A DNA stretch of 35,841 nucleotides from an uncultured Oscillospiraceae bacterium (GCA_910584835.1 CAJUEG010000022.1:1-35841); one strand, 5' to 3'. Numbered from the stretch's first letter, positions 6,383 to 14,767 are shown. Numbers and translations are program-made. The notes: generated by a model not told the origin, from the letters alone.

Positions 6383-7596
6383 GCAAAATAGACCAGGCCT
6401 TCCTTGAAAATGATAAGATCGGCAGTGAAGGAGTATACTCGCAAGAAGTTTTTCATTACTTGCGCACACCCTTCCGTTAAGTACATAGTATATTCTGGTA
6501 TATTCCTGATCTGTTTCAAATCGCTATTCTGCAGCGGACAACCACGCCAAACTTTACTATGATAGCAAGAAAAATCCTCAAAACTCAACATAGATAAATC
6601 AATAATCATATTTGCGTCACGTTCATAAGGAGTTGCTCCCAATCTGCAAAACATGTAGTCAAAAGCTAACGGCTGTCCTAGATATGGATCAGCGCCTTTC
6701 TCCTTAATTCGCTTATTGAGACTGGCTCTGAGCTGTTCCGCTGTTTTCCCCCGTTCATCAACGATTGGAGTAAAAATTAAATTACGCGTCCGCTTTACTA
6801 TGCGCTCGGGAATATTGTTCGGAATTGATATGCCTTTTCTTTTTAGCCAATTTACGATATCTCCCCAAGACAAGAAATCACCATTTACCATATTTTTTGT
6901 TAATCTCGCAAAATCACTAATTTGGGGAATCGGTGAATACGCTCTTCTCCTCATATCATCCCGGAGGTTAACAATCAAGCGTTCCTGGAGCAGCAGGGAA
7001 ACCGGTGTTCCGTTAATTGCAGCGTCCAGCGCTTTATTTAAAAAAGACATGGTTTTGACAATTGGCTGAGAATCATGCTCAGGCAAATCAGAAAAAGCAG
7101 AGTCGATATTTAATATCTTCTTGTCGTCCGATTCCCACTCCGCAATATAAAACGGCGTTTGATGAATTTCCATTACCCGATCATATGCGTAAAAGAAAGC
7201 TGAGTCCAGCTTGCTGGGAAAGCTCGGATGGTTAGATAAATCAAACGGCAAAACGTATGCCCCGGGGACACCAATCTGTGCGCATCCCACAAGATTATTG
7301 AACCGCTGCAGCCAGTGATCTCGGGCGGGAACGTGATTTGTAACCTCAAAGGCAAAAATAGGAAAAACAGGACGAACCTCATTGTCATAGCAAATTACCA
7401 CATCAGGCTTTGCGAAAAACAACAATCTTCGAAGCGCATCTGGCAGCTCCGCAAAACAAACATTGTTATTGTCGGGAAGATTTCGAATTTCGCATGTTGC
7501 ACTTCCTCTGCGGGACATCTCCTCAATCTTTGAATAGTGTTCTACGTACTCAGCAAATCGTCTGGCCTTATGATGAAATATTATGAAATGATTCAT
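6379..7596 (-). CDS. Uncharacterised protein, possible nuclease or recognition subunit (405 aa)
   Basis: I do not recognise a family. The N-terminal part contains AKPDVVICYDNE...VFPIFAFEVTNH (Asp65 and Glu84), which looks like the D...E core of a PD-(D/E)xK fold but with Thr where Lys is expected, so the active site may be altered or the match fortuitous. The next part reads ARDHWLQRFNNLVGCAQIG, like the helix after such a core. A middle region is rich in Arg/Lys (residues about 200-310), and the C-terminal region has several Cys and Tyr residues. The start ATG overlaps the methyltransferase stop (ATGA) and the stop overlaps the next start (ATGA). Tight coupling to both neighbours suggests a subunit of the same system. 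Confidence 0.6.
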   Translation of the reverse strand: MNHFIIFHHKARRFAEYVEHYSKIEEMSRRGSATCEIRNLPDNNNVCFAELPDALRRLLFFAKPDVVICYDNEVRPVFPIFAFEVTNHVPARDHWLQRFNNLVGCAQIGVPGAYVLPFDLSNHPSFPSKLDSAFFYAYDRVMEIHQTPFYIAEWESDDKKILNIDSAFSDLPEHDSQPIVKTMSFLNKALDAAINGTPVSLLLQERLIVNLRDDMRRRAYSPIPQISDFARLTKNMVNGDFLSWGDIVNWLKRKGISIPNNIPERIVKRTRNLIFTPIVDERGKTAEQLRASLNKRIKEKGADPYLGQPLAFDYMFCRLGATPYERDANMIIDLSMLSFEDFSCYHSKVWRGCPLQNSDLKQIRNIPEYTMYLTEGCAQVMKNFLRVYSFTADLIIFKEGLVYFA

Positions 7597-10061
7597 AGCC
7601 TTCGCTCCTTCTCCAGTACCGCAACACCATCATATTGAATAATATCTGACGTCCTATGCCGGGTAATTTTCAGGGCATTTTTTACAATTTCATAGTGAAA
7701 GACCTTTTCCCGCAGCAGGCCATAGCTTGTTAATAACTCTACAAGAATCGCAAATGTATCAATGGGAACTCCTGTTATCTTATTTGTCCCAGCGACAAGT
7801 ACGAATTTACCCCCACCTTTGAGGGTATCAGAAATACGATGCAGGGCTTCTTCCATTTCGCTAAAATACTTATAAACAATAAAGCTCCTTTTGGGTTCAT
7901 TGTCATATATCATCTTTAGCGTCTTATTCAATTTCCTTCCTAATACTGAATCCTCCTCAAATTGATGCAAAACCATATAATCTTTTGAGTAAACACGTTC
8001 AGTCCCAATAAATCTTTGTTGATATGCTATACTATCCTTTGGATGGATAAGTGAGAGCAAAAAGCTTTCGTACCGATTATTCATTGCATAATTCATTGCG
8101 TTAATATAGGGGGGAGAAGTTACCACTAAGTCAACGCTCTCCGGATTCACATATTTCCCAATATTGAGAACGCTCTCATTAATAATCGCCGGCCTGGGCA
8201 GATCCGCTGAACACACACTCTCGGTGGCCATAATATCACGATATTTAACCAGGGCTTTTCCCATCAGCTCAAATGGACAAGGCACGCCTTTCAGCACTTT
8301 TCGCTGGTCTCGCTTGACCTTAATCTGTCCCTCGTCTAAATAACTGCACGGTTTAATAATTGTAGATAACACTGATAAGTAATAATCAAATAACGAACCG
8401 TCAAAGTTATGATTGATATAATCGTGAATAGTTTCTATTCCCAACAGCGCATCTTCGCTAAACCAAAACAAATCGTTTTCAAAAAACAGTTCCCGAACGG
8501 TCTTTTTATTCTCTTTTTTAGACAAAAATTGCAGGAATTCATCGGTGGAACGAGATATTTTTTCAACATCATAACTGCCGGATTTTGCGCGGGCAAGCAA
8601 ACAAGCATATGGTGAAATGTCCATGCCGATACTTTCCCGGCCCTTTATTCTCGCTTCCGCTGTAGTTGTTCCGCAGCCATTAAACGGATCTAAAACAACA
8701 TCCCCCAGAGCGCTGTACCGTTCAATCGCCCACGCAGGCAAATCAGGTATAAACTTTGCGGGATATTTCCCAAATCCATGAATTTTATAGTATTGTCCGC
8801 TGCTTTTAATAGAGATTATAGATTGATCCGCTGGTTCTGTTGTGGACAAATCTACTGTTTTACATACAGATTTTGGCTTGGCGATAACAGCCTTATCAAT
8901 TGTAACCACTGTTTTTGGTTTAATGGGCTCAAAAACCAGAATGTGCTGCATCTTTTTTTCTGCATTGTCATACTTTTTCTCTCGAAAGCTCCGTGTAATG
9001 CTCTTCATTGTATATTTAGAGCTCTCAACAAAAGCAAAATTTGACTTCTCTCCAATTTTCCTAAAGCAGCTTTCCATGTCAACAAATTCTCCAGAAATAA
9101 TGGAATCTCCCACAAAGAAATATGCGAGTTTGTTGGGCTTCAACATTCTGGAAATATTTTTCATCGCTGGAATCATTCTATCTTCAAAAGTAGAAATCGG
9201 CGCCTTTTTGCTGGAATGCTCATGGCGTGATCCAATTTCAGTTTCCTGCACCTGCTTCACATCATAGCCCAGCCAGATCATGCGCCACTTGTGATATAAA
9301 TAGTAGTCATACGAATTTGCGTAAGGGGGAGATGTAATAACAACATCCACACTGCTGTCGGCAACTGTATCGCTCGAAATACTCTCAGTACTTCCTAATA
9401 TTACGGTGGGAATATTTTTATTAACTGTTCTCATCGCTGAAATCAAAACAATTTTTTCATATTCTTGTTTTAACTTTCTTACAAATGCGGCAATGACAGC
9501 ACCCTCCGTCAGGTTCTTTTCAATCGCTGCATATCTTGTGTTGCTTTCCTGGTTGCTTACCTTTACAATGATACTGCTAAAAATGCAGAGCAAAAACACT
9601 TGCAAATTACCGCTCGAATTATCAAGTATAAATTGTTTCAACCATGATAATTCAGTAATTACATTTTTTTGGAACCAGTGCTCCAGATTTTGAACAGCAG
9701 GAATCCAAGCTGCTTTAATTTCTGTAAGATCCATTTTACTTAATCTGTTAGCAATGGCCAAAATCTGTTCCTGCTCGCAAACAGTCAGCGCAGTCGTTTT
9801 AGCCCGCGAAATAAGTGCCGCAACTGGATTAGAGTCAATGCCTATGCTCTTCCGCCCCGCTATGCAGGCTTCAAGCAACGTAGTGCCACTCCCGCAGAAA
9901 GGGTCCAGCACAATATTCCGCTCCTTTGTGCATTCACGGATAATCTCTCTTGGCAGTTCCGGTATAAACTTAGCTGGGTATGGATGTATTCCATGGGTGA
10001 ATGCCCCAGAGTCCGTACTTCCTACATCGGTATATGTTGTCAATTTCTCTATCAACTTCAT
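7593..10061 (-). CDS. Tandem-duplicated DNA methyltransferase (822 aa)
   Basis: The protein holds two complete SAM-dependent DNA methyltransferase domains in a row. Half 1 has HGIHPYPAKF (23-32), motif I DPFCGSGTT (53-61) and motif IV TSPPY (243-247). Half 2 has HGFGKYPAKF (428-437), DPFNGCGTT (458-466) and TSPPY (648-652). The SPPY form is usual in N4-cytosine enzymes, though N6-adenine cannot be excluded. In each half motif I precedes motif IV. Two domains in one chain would suit an asymmetric target in which each strand needs its own enzyme. AAGGTG lies 5 nt before the ATG. It heads an AT-rich three-gene operon with two nuclease-like proteins, in a GC-rich chromosome, which points to transfer. 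Confidence 0.9.
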   Translation of the reverse strand: MKLIEKLTTYTDVGSTDSGAFTHGIHPYPAKFIPELPREIIRECTKERNIVLDPFCGSGTTLLEACIAGRKSIGIDSNPVAALISRAKTTALTVCEQEQILAIANRLSKMDLTEIKAAWIPAVQNLEHWFQKNVITELSWLKQFILDNSSGNLQVFLLCIFSSIIVKVSNQESNTRYAAIEKNLTEGAVIAAFVRKLKQEYEKIVLISAMRTVNKNIPTVILGSTESISSDTVADSSVDVVITSPPYANSYDYYLYHKWRMIWLGYDVKQVQETEIGSRHEHSSKKAPISTFEDRMIPAMKNISRMLKPNKLAYFFVGDSIISGEFVDMESCFRKIGEKSNFAFVESSKYTMKSITRSFREKKYDNAEKKMQHILVFEPIKPKTVVTIDKAVIAKPKSVCKTVDLSTTEPADQSIISIKSSGQYYKIHGFGKYPAKFIPDLPAWAIERYSALGDVVLDPFNGCGTTTAEARIKGRESIGMDISPYACLLARAKSGSYDVEKISRSTDEFLQFLSKKENKKTVRELFFENDLFWFSEDALLGIETIHDYINHNFDGSLFDYYLSVLSTIIKPCSYLDEGQIKVKRDQRKVLKGVPCPFELMGKALVKYRDIMATESVCSADLPRPAIINESVLNIGKYVNPESVDLVVTSPPYINAMNYAMNNRYESFLLSLIHPKDSIAYQQRFIGTERVYSKDYMVLHQFEEDSVLGRKLNKTLKMIYDNEPKRSFIVYKYFSEMEEALHRISDTLKGGGKFVLVAGTNKITGVPIDTFAILVELLTSYGLLREKVFHYEIVKNALKITRHRTSDIIQYDGVAVLEKERRL

Positions 10062-10178
10062 TTAATCACCTTATGGGAAAAATCCTTTTAATCTTTGTAC
10101 AAATACTTAGCTCAAGTTGTTTCAATTGGTTTTAGGCACCATAAATAACATAATTTCTATCTATAATAATACCTGGAT

Positions 10179-10207
10179 ATTATATATCATTTTGTTTAGC
10201 GGTTCAA
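10179..10207 (-). promoter_or_regulatory. Promoter of the methyltransferase operon
   Basis: Minus-strand -35 TTGAAC (10202-10207), 17-nt spacer, -10 TATAAT (10179-10184). The leader would be about 110 nt, very AT-rich, before the start at 10061. No controller-protein box or clear operator was seen in it. Confidence 0.65.
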
Positions 10208-10271
10208 GTAATTTTCTCAAATATGAAAAGTACGCTTTCCTGTTCCGATAAGGTACAATAAGATGCGCAAA

Positions 10272-10410
10272 TTAAAAAGAGACATGGTCCATGGTATTCG
10301 CCGCCTGCCGCTGTGCCTGGGCAGTAACGTGGGCGCAGGCATCCAGAGTAACTCCGGCACTGTAGTGGCCCAGCCGAACCGTTCTTGCGCCGGCGGCCCG
10401 GATATGATAT
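10272..10410 (-). pseudogene. Tyrosine integrase C-terminal remnant
   Basis: On the minus strand one open frame reads about AAGARTVRLGHYSAGVTLDA, then CAHVTAQAQRQAANTM and ends DHVSF-stop. This is the C-terminal end of a tyrosine recombinase of phages or integrative elements (family pattern LGHYSAGFTLDTYAHVT...AA..M), but the catalytic Tyr is replaced by Cys (ACAHV for TYAHV). Upstream the frame closes at a stop and the remaining domains are gone. It sits exactly at the right edge of the AT-rich island. Confidence 0.72.
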
Positions 10411-10534
10411 CATACATGGGGTTGACCATCCGCGCGGCATTTAAAACTGCCGCCTAGGATTTCAAGTTAAAAAAAGAGCAGCATAGAGAATACGGAGCTA
10501 ATACGCGGAATGACAGGACGGGAACAAAGCGGCT

Positions 10535-10767
10535 GATTTGGAGGACAGCAGCATCGATGACCTGTATCTCAGCAGGGACGAGGGCGCCATCCCCCAGCCG
10601 TCAAAAAATATGGAAGCCGCCTGCGGGCGTTGTCCCTGGGCGTCGTGACCGACCGCTTCACCGCAGAGGAATGTGAAAACGACACCTGCATGAGGCTTGC
10701 GCTCCATCCCGCTTTTGATTCGGTGTTTGGCGCTTTGGGTCAGACCCCGGTTAAAAGAATATCTTAA
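10535..10767 (+). pseudogene. Frameshifted sigma-70/ECF-type sigma factor remnant
   Basis: One frame reads SSIDDLYLSRDEGAIPQPS. After a run of six A (10603-10608) the match continues in another frame as KYGSRLRALSLG and then DRFTAEECENDT. This is region 2 of the Clostridial ECF sigma factors (pattern LY..RDE.AI...KYG.......G...AEECvNDT). The sequence then runs into HPAFDSVFGALGQTPVKRIS-stop with no region 4, so the gene is both frameshifted and truncated. A simple indel in the A-run explains the frame change. It lies just upstream of the SLH protein gene. The stretch 10411-10534 shows nothing recognisable. Confidence 0.7.
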
Positions 10768-10791
10768 CACGGATCAAAGGAGGTCCACACC

Positions 10792-11853
10792 ATGAAAAGC
10801 AGAAACCTTCCCCGCGTTTTCGCCCTGGCGGTGGCTTTGACCCTGTGCTGCGGCGCGATCCCAACCGCCTTTGCCGCCCAGGACGGCACGGGGGAGCCCC
10901 TGCCGGACAGCGTGCTCTATTACGGCAGGGTTGAGGCCATCTCCCACAATGAGGACGGGGAGATGACCGCCCTGCATATGTCCTCTGACCGATACGGTGA
11001 ATATGTTATGCGCGTATCTGACGACACCGTATGGATCGACAGCGGGAACCGTGCCGCCAGCGATCCCGCCGACTTGAAAGAGGGCGAGGGGCTCTATGTG
11101 TTCCACAGCCCCGTCTCCACCCGGTCCATGCCGCCTCAGTCCGCCGCCTTTGCCATTGTGCGCAACGTACCCCAGGACGCCTCCTGCGCTCACTATCACA
11201 AGGTGGAGGCCGTAGAGGAAAAGGACGGGGCTCTCTGCATTACAACGGACAGCGGCGGGCTGTTCCTGCTGGCCGATCAGGAAACGTCCCTCTCCTCCTA
11301 TGCGGGGTCCGCCCCCGCCGGATTGGGTGACGTGGAAGCCGGTTCCCATATTATGGCCTGGTACGGCCCCGTGGCTCTATCCTATCCCGGACAGGCCCAC
11401 GCCGGCCACATCATGGTGCTGAACCGGGCCCAGGAGTCCCTGAGCCGTTCCGCCCTGGCGGTCCTGCTCCACACCGCCCAGGGCAGCCCGGTGGTCAACT
11501 ATGCCATGGATTTTGAGGATGTGGCTCAGGATGCCCCCTATGCCGAGGCGGTCCGCTGGGCCGCAAGCCAGCGGCTGATGTCCGGCTACGGCGGCGGCAG
11601 GTTTGGCCCCGAGGACCCCGTGACCAGGGAGCAGCTGGCCGTTATCCTCTGGCGGCAGGCGGGCAGTCCCATGCTGATGGACTATCCCGGCCTGACCAAG
11701 TACAATGATGCCGGCGACATCTCCCGCTTTGCCCAGCCGGCACTGGCTTGGGCCCATCAGAAGGGCCTGGTGCCCGCCGAGGGGCGGTTGGGTCCCAAAG
11801 ACGCCGTGACCCCGGCGGAAGCGGAGCAGATGATGCAGTCGTTCAACAAATAA
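10792..11853 (+). CDS. Secreted protein with S-layer homology domains (353 aa)
   Basis: Signal peptide at residues 1-28 (basic start, hydrophobic core VFALAVALTLCCGAIP, cleavage after AFA). A middle region of about 200 residues, rich in beta-strand patterns, is of unknown function. From about residue 240 the protein shows SLH repeats: FEDVAQDAPYAEAVRWAASQ...GYGGGRFGPEDPVTREQLAVILWR, then a second, weaker repeat ending in DAVTPAEAEQMM. SLH domains bind secondary cell-wall polymers, so the protein should sit on the cell surface. AAAGGAGG lies 8 nt before the ATG. It stands alone between pseudogenes and is followed by a strong terminator. Confidence 0.88.
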   Translation: MKSRNLPRVFALAVALTLCCGAIPTAFAAQDGTGEPLPDSVLYYGRVEAISHNEDGEMTALHMSSDRYGEYVMRVSDDTVWIDSGNRAASDPADLKEGEGLYVFHSPVSTRSMPPQSAAFAIVRNVPQDASCAHYHKVEAVEEKDGALCITTDSGGLFLLADQETSLSSYAGSAPAGLGDVEAGSHIMAWYGPVALSYPGQAHAGHIMVLNRAQESLSRSALAVLLHTAQGSPVVNYAMDFEDVAQDAPYAEAVRWAASQRLMSGYGGGRFGPEDPVTREQLAVILWRQAGSPMLMDYPGLTKYNDAGDISRFAQPALAWAHQKGLVPAEGRLGPKDAVTPAEAEQMMQSFNK

Positions 11854-11857
11854 GGGG

Positions 11858-11949
11858 AAGCCCAAAATACGGGCAGATATCGCCGCCGCGCTGAAATTTT
11901 TCTGTATCGACGGCCGCTTCGATGTGATTTGCAGCGGGTCCGCTTCCCA
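11858..11949 (+). pseudogene. Fragment of an AAA/DUF4143-type ATPase
   Basis: Directly after the SLH gene stop, the plus strand reads ADIAAALKFFCIDGRFDVICSGSA, without a start codon. This resembles the sensor region of the archaeal/bacterial AAA ATPases with DUF4143 (pattern ALKFL.EDGRYDVI.SGSLLG). Only about 30 residues remain, and the following 100 bases up to the terminator keep no recognisable match. Confidence 0.5.
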
Positions 11950-12054
11950 AGCGGCCCCGTCCCACCGAATGCGGCTCTGCGGCATAGTATACCAGATCCC
12001 GCCCTGTCGAGGAGGAACCGGGCGTAGTTATCCCCCGCCCCTCCAGCGGCACGC

Positions 12055-12091
12055 AAAAAGTCCGTGAAATGACTCATTTCACGGACTTTTT
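12055..12091. terminator. Bidirectional intrinsic terminator
   Basis: AAAAAGTCCGTGAAATGA (12055-12072) and TCATTTCACGGACTTTTT (12074-12091) form a perfect 18-bp stem around one base, with a T-run on each strand. It separates the SLH gene (+) from the convergent permease operon (-). Confidence 0.93.
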
Positions 12092-12162
12092 GTATTGTGC
12101 CGGCCTGGACGGCCGGGCCGGAGGGATCGGCCCTGCGCATCCCTGCCAAGGGGGAAGCTCTG

Positions 12163-13488
12163 TCACTCGGACTTCGATTCCGCCTCGGCGTGCTTTTTGT
12201 TGACCACCATGGTGATAAAGTACACCGGGACGCCGATGGCGCAGAGGACAACGGAGAGGATGATCCGTTCCACGGGAACCTGACACGCAAAGATGATGCA
12301 CAGCGCGATTGCAATGACCAGGGTGACGGGATAGCCGATCATCTTGAAGGGGCGGTCCAGGTCAGCCCGCTTCTTGCGCAGGACGGCCAGGGAGAGCGCC
12401 ACAAAGACATCCATAATGCGCGCGATAAACACGCACATGCCCAGCAGGGTGGTGAAGTTCCCCAGCCACAGCAGGACGATCGCGAACACGGCATAACAGC
12501 TGATGGCCACGTAAGGGGTGGAGGTTTTGGGGTGGACCTTTGCCAGCGGGTAGGGGTAGGAGCCGTCCCGCGCCAGCGAGAAGGCCACGCGGGGGGTGGT
12601 CAGGAGCATACCGTTGAGGGAGGCGAGGATGGACGCCAGCGCGCAGATGGCGAGGATGGCGCCTCCGGCGTTGCCGAAGATTGCGGACGCGGCCATTGCG
12701 ACGGCCTTGTCGCTGTTTGCCAGCCCTTCAACGCCCAGGGTGCGGATGCACACCACCGTCAAGAGCATGTAGATGACGATGATGCAGGAAATGCCGAGAA
12801 GGATGGCCCTGGGCAGGGTTTTCTTGGCGTCCTTGATCTCCTCGCTCATGTAGCACAGCTGGTTGTAGCCGCCAAAGGCGAAAAACGCGGGGACCGCCGC
12901 GGCAATCGCCCCCTTCCAGCCGACGGTGGAGGACACCACGGGCTGGAAATCGAAGCCGCCCTTGAAGATGAACAGGCCGCCGAAGATCACAACGGCGAGG
13001 CCGAGGATTTTTGCGACCGTCAGCCCGGACGTGACTGCCGAGCCCTGCTTTACGCCGTAGATGTTAAAGATGGCGGCGCACAAAATCACAACCGTGCCGA
13101 TGATTTTGCACACAACCGGCGAAAGGGAAAAGAAGAACGTGAGGTAGTTTGTCACCGCCAGGGCATACAGGGCCATAACGGCCACCTCATTGACCATTTT
13201 CCCCCAGCCGTAGAAATAGGCGAATTTCGTGCCGAAGGCTTCTCTCAGGTAATTATACGCGCCGCCTGCCTGGGGCATGGCGGGGGCGAGCTCGATATAG
13301 ACAAGGGACATCAAAAATACGCAGATGCCCGCCAGAATCCACGCCAGGAAAATGGTGCCGCTGCCCTGCGCCGCCGCCATGATTTCACCGGGAACGGTGA
13401 AAATGCCGGAACCGATCACGCTTGTAATCATAATCATGACGCATGGGAACAAGGTCAGCGTGCGTTTCAGGCCATTATTTTCACTCAC
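12163..13488 (-). CDS. APC-family amino acid permease (441 aa)
   Basis: A cytoplasmic-membrane secondary transporter of the amino acid-polyamine-organocation superfamily, with about 12 hydrophobic helices. The helix-1 signature SVIGSGIFTVPG (about residues 23-34) is the unwound substrate-binding segment of APC transporters, and the helix-6 region AVPAFFAFGGYNQLCYMSEEIKDAKKTLPRA is also typical. The start is GTG with AAGGAGGATATTCC upstream. It follows the dehydratase gene by 20 nt and shares its promoter and palindromic operator. The substrate is unknown. The partner enzyme suggests that a hydroxy-acid or sugar-acid-like compound is possible as well as an amino acid. Confidence 0.9.
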   Translation of the reverse strand: MSENNGLKRTLTLFPCVMIMITSVIGSGIFTVPGEIMAAAQGSGTIFLAWILAGICVFLMSLVYIELAPAMPQAGGAYNYLREAFGTKFAYFYGWGKMVNEVAVMALYALAVTNYLTFFFSLSPVVCKIIGTVVILCAAIFNIYGVKQGSAVTSGLTVAKILGLAVVIFGGLFIFKGGFDFQPVVSSTVGWKGAIAAAVPAFFAFGGYNQLCYMSEEIKDAKKTLPRAILLGISCIIVIYMLLTVVCIRTLGVEGLANSDKAVAMAASAIFGNAGGAILAICALASILASLNGMLLTTPRVAFSLARDGSYPYPLAKVHPKTSTPYVAISCYAVFAIVLLWLGNFTTLLGMCVFIARIMDVFVALSLAVLRKKRADLDRPFKMIGYPVTLVIAIALCIIFACQVPVERIILSVVLCAIGVPVYFITMVVNKKHAEAESKSE

Positions 13489-13508
13489 AGGAATATCCTC
13501 CTTCCATT

Positions 13509-14690
13509 TTAACGGATCGTTTCGCCGGTGGCCGTAGCGATGGCGTACTCCGACAGATCCTGCCCAAAGCCGGGCAGGTCGGGGATCTCAAAGCAGCCGT
13601 CCTTGGGCTGGTAGTCGTATTTGCCCAGATTTCGGATGCCGGGCAGGGTGTTCCCACAGTGGTGCTCATGGATGACAAAGTTGGGGAGGGCCGCCTCAAA
13701 CTGCAGGGAAACAGCCACGGAAATCGGGCTGGAGCAGACGTGGGTCTGGATCCCGATATCATACAGGTGGGCAAAGTCACAGATCTTCTTGCACTCGGTG
13801 ATTCCGCCGCAGTTGCCGATATCGGGCTGCGCAATGGAGATGCAGCCGGATTCGATCAGGGGGCGGAAACCCCAGCGGGTAAAGGTGCGCTCACCGGTGG
13901 CCAGCGGGATGGAGGTATTGGCGGCAATCTTTTCAAACACCTTGTGGTTTGTGGGTGTGGCGGGCTCCTCCAGGAACATGGGGCGGTATTTTTCGGCCAT
14001 CCTGGCAAACTGGATGGAGGACACCGCGTCGGTCATAGCGTGGTTTTCCAGCAGCACCTCGCCGTCCTTCCCCATAAGCTCACGGACCATCGCGATGCGT
14101 TCCTCGGCGGTATTCATGATCTCCGCGCTCAGATGGCCGGTAGTATCCAGGTAATTGACGTTGGGGCCGGCTTTACGCTGCTCAAAGAAGTTGACCTTAA
14201 CCGCAGTATAGCCCTGGTCGATGGCCGCTTTACACGCGTCCTCGTACTTTTTCAAAGCGCCGCTGCGGTCATAGGCCTCAATCCCCCAGCCAAATTGCAG
14301 TTGGCTCGCGTATGTCCAAAGCCTGTCCCGCTGCTTGCCGCCCAGCAGCTCATATACCGGCGCATCATAATATTTTCCCTTGATGTCCCACAGCGCGGTG
14401 TCAATCGCGCTGATGGCGGCCATGATGATAGGGCCGTTCCCCTGCGCCCAGAACGTGTCCTTATACAGCTTCTCCCAGATGACCTCGTGGTGGAGCGGGT
14501 TCATCCCAATGATGACCCGCGCGTAATCCTTCAGCAGCTCATACGCGGCCGTCGCTCCCGACACAATGGCGACGCCCGCCTCGCCGATGCCGTAGATCCC
14601 CTGGTCGGTATTGACGCGGCAGATAATTGGCCGCACCGGGCCGGCCCCCTCGGTTTTCAGCTTCATAAGGTCAACGCTTACGATTTTCAT
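13509..14690 (-). CDS. Enolase-superfamily (mandelate racemase type) dehydratase-like enzyme (393 aa)
   Basis: A cytosolic Mg-dependent enzyme of the mandelate racemase/muconate lactonising family, closest in pattern to D-galactonate dehydratase-like members. The capping domain is followed by the barrel with AVKVN (Lys165, Asn167), the ligands Glu215, Glu241 and Glu267 (ATGER), QPDIGNCGGI (Asp290) and the base dyad residue His317 (QTHVCSSPI). The first metal ligand is usually Asp. Here the strand ends LLENH, so Glu215 stands in, which is unusual. GAAGGAGATGG precedes the ATG. It forms an operon with the APC permease and is divergent from a GntR/FadR regulator. The true substrate is not readable. 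Confidence 0.82.
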   Translation of the reverse strand: MKIVSVDLMKLKTEGAGPVRPIICRVNTDQGIYGIGEAGVAIVSGATAAYELLKDYARVIIGMNPLHHEVIWEKLYKDTFWAQGNGPIIMAAISAIDTALWDIKGKYYDAPVYELLGGKQRDRLWTYASQLQFGWGIEAYDRSGALKKYEDACKAAIDQGYTAVKVNFFEQRKAGPNVNYLDTTGHLSAEIMNTAEERIAMVRELMGKDGEVLLENHAMTDAVSSIQFARMAEKYRPMFLEEPATPTNHKVFEKIAANTSIPLATGERTFTRWGFRPLIESGCISIAQPDIGNCGGITECKKICDFAHLYDIGIQTHVCSSPISVAVSLQFEAALPNFVIHEHHCGNTLPGIRNLGKYDYQPKDGCFEIPDLPGFGQDLSEYAIATATGETIR

Positions 14691-14704
14691 GTCTCACCAT
14701 CTCC

Positions 14705-14742
14705 TTCTCGTATTATGTAATACGTATTACATAATACGAGAA
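14705..14742. promoter_or_regulatory. 38-bp perfect palindrome, likely GntR operator
   Basis: The left half TTCTCGTATTATGTAATAC is matched exactly by its reverse complement, with no spacer. It begins at the -10 of the dehydratase promoter and runs over the start point to within 15 nt of the start codon. The core GTAATACGTATTAC has the size and form of operators bound by FadR/GntR dimers. The divergent GntR gene 310 bp away is the obvious ligand-controlled repressor. Confidence 0.75.
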
Positions 14743-14767
14743 TAACATATTCCATTGGATTCGTCAA
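14739..14767 (-). promoter_or_regulatory. Promoter of the dehydratase-permease operon
   Basis: Minus-strand -35 TTGACG (14762-14767), 17-nt spacer, -10 TATTCT (14739-14744). The -10 overlaps the edge of the 38-bp palindrome, so bound repressor would block transcription directly. Confidence 0.7.

Noticed and set aside
10263..10457. Small plus-strand frame (64 codons) at the island edge
   Set aside because: It lies opposite the integrase remnant, which explains the sequence better; no ribosome site.
12097..13512. Plus-strand frame of 471 codons opposite the APC permease
   Set aside because: His/Gly/Asp-rich nonsense product; the opposite strand has a clear membrane transporter.
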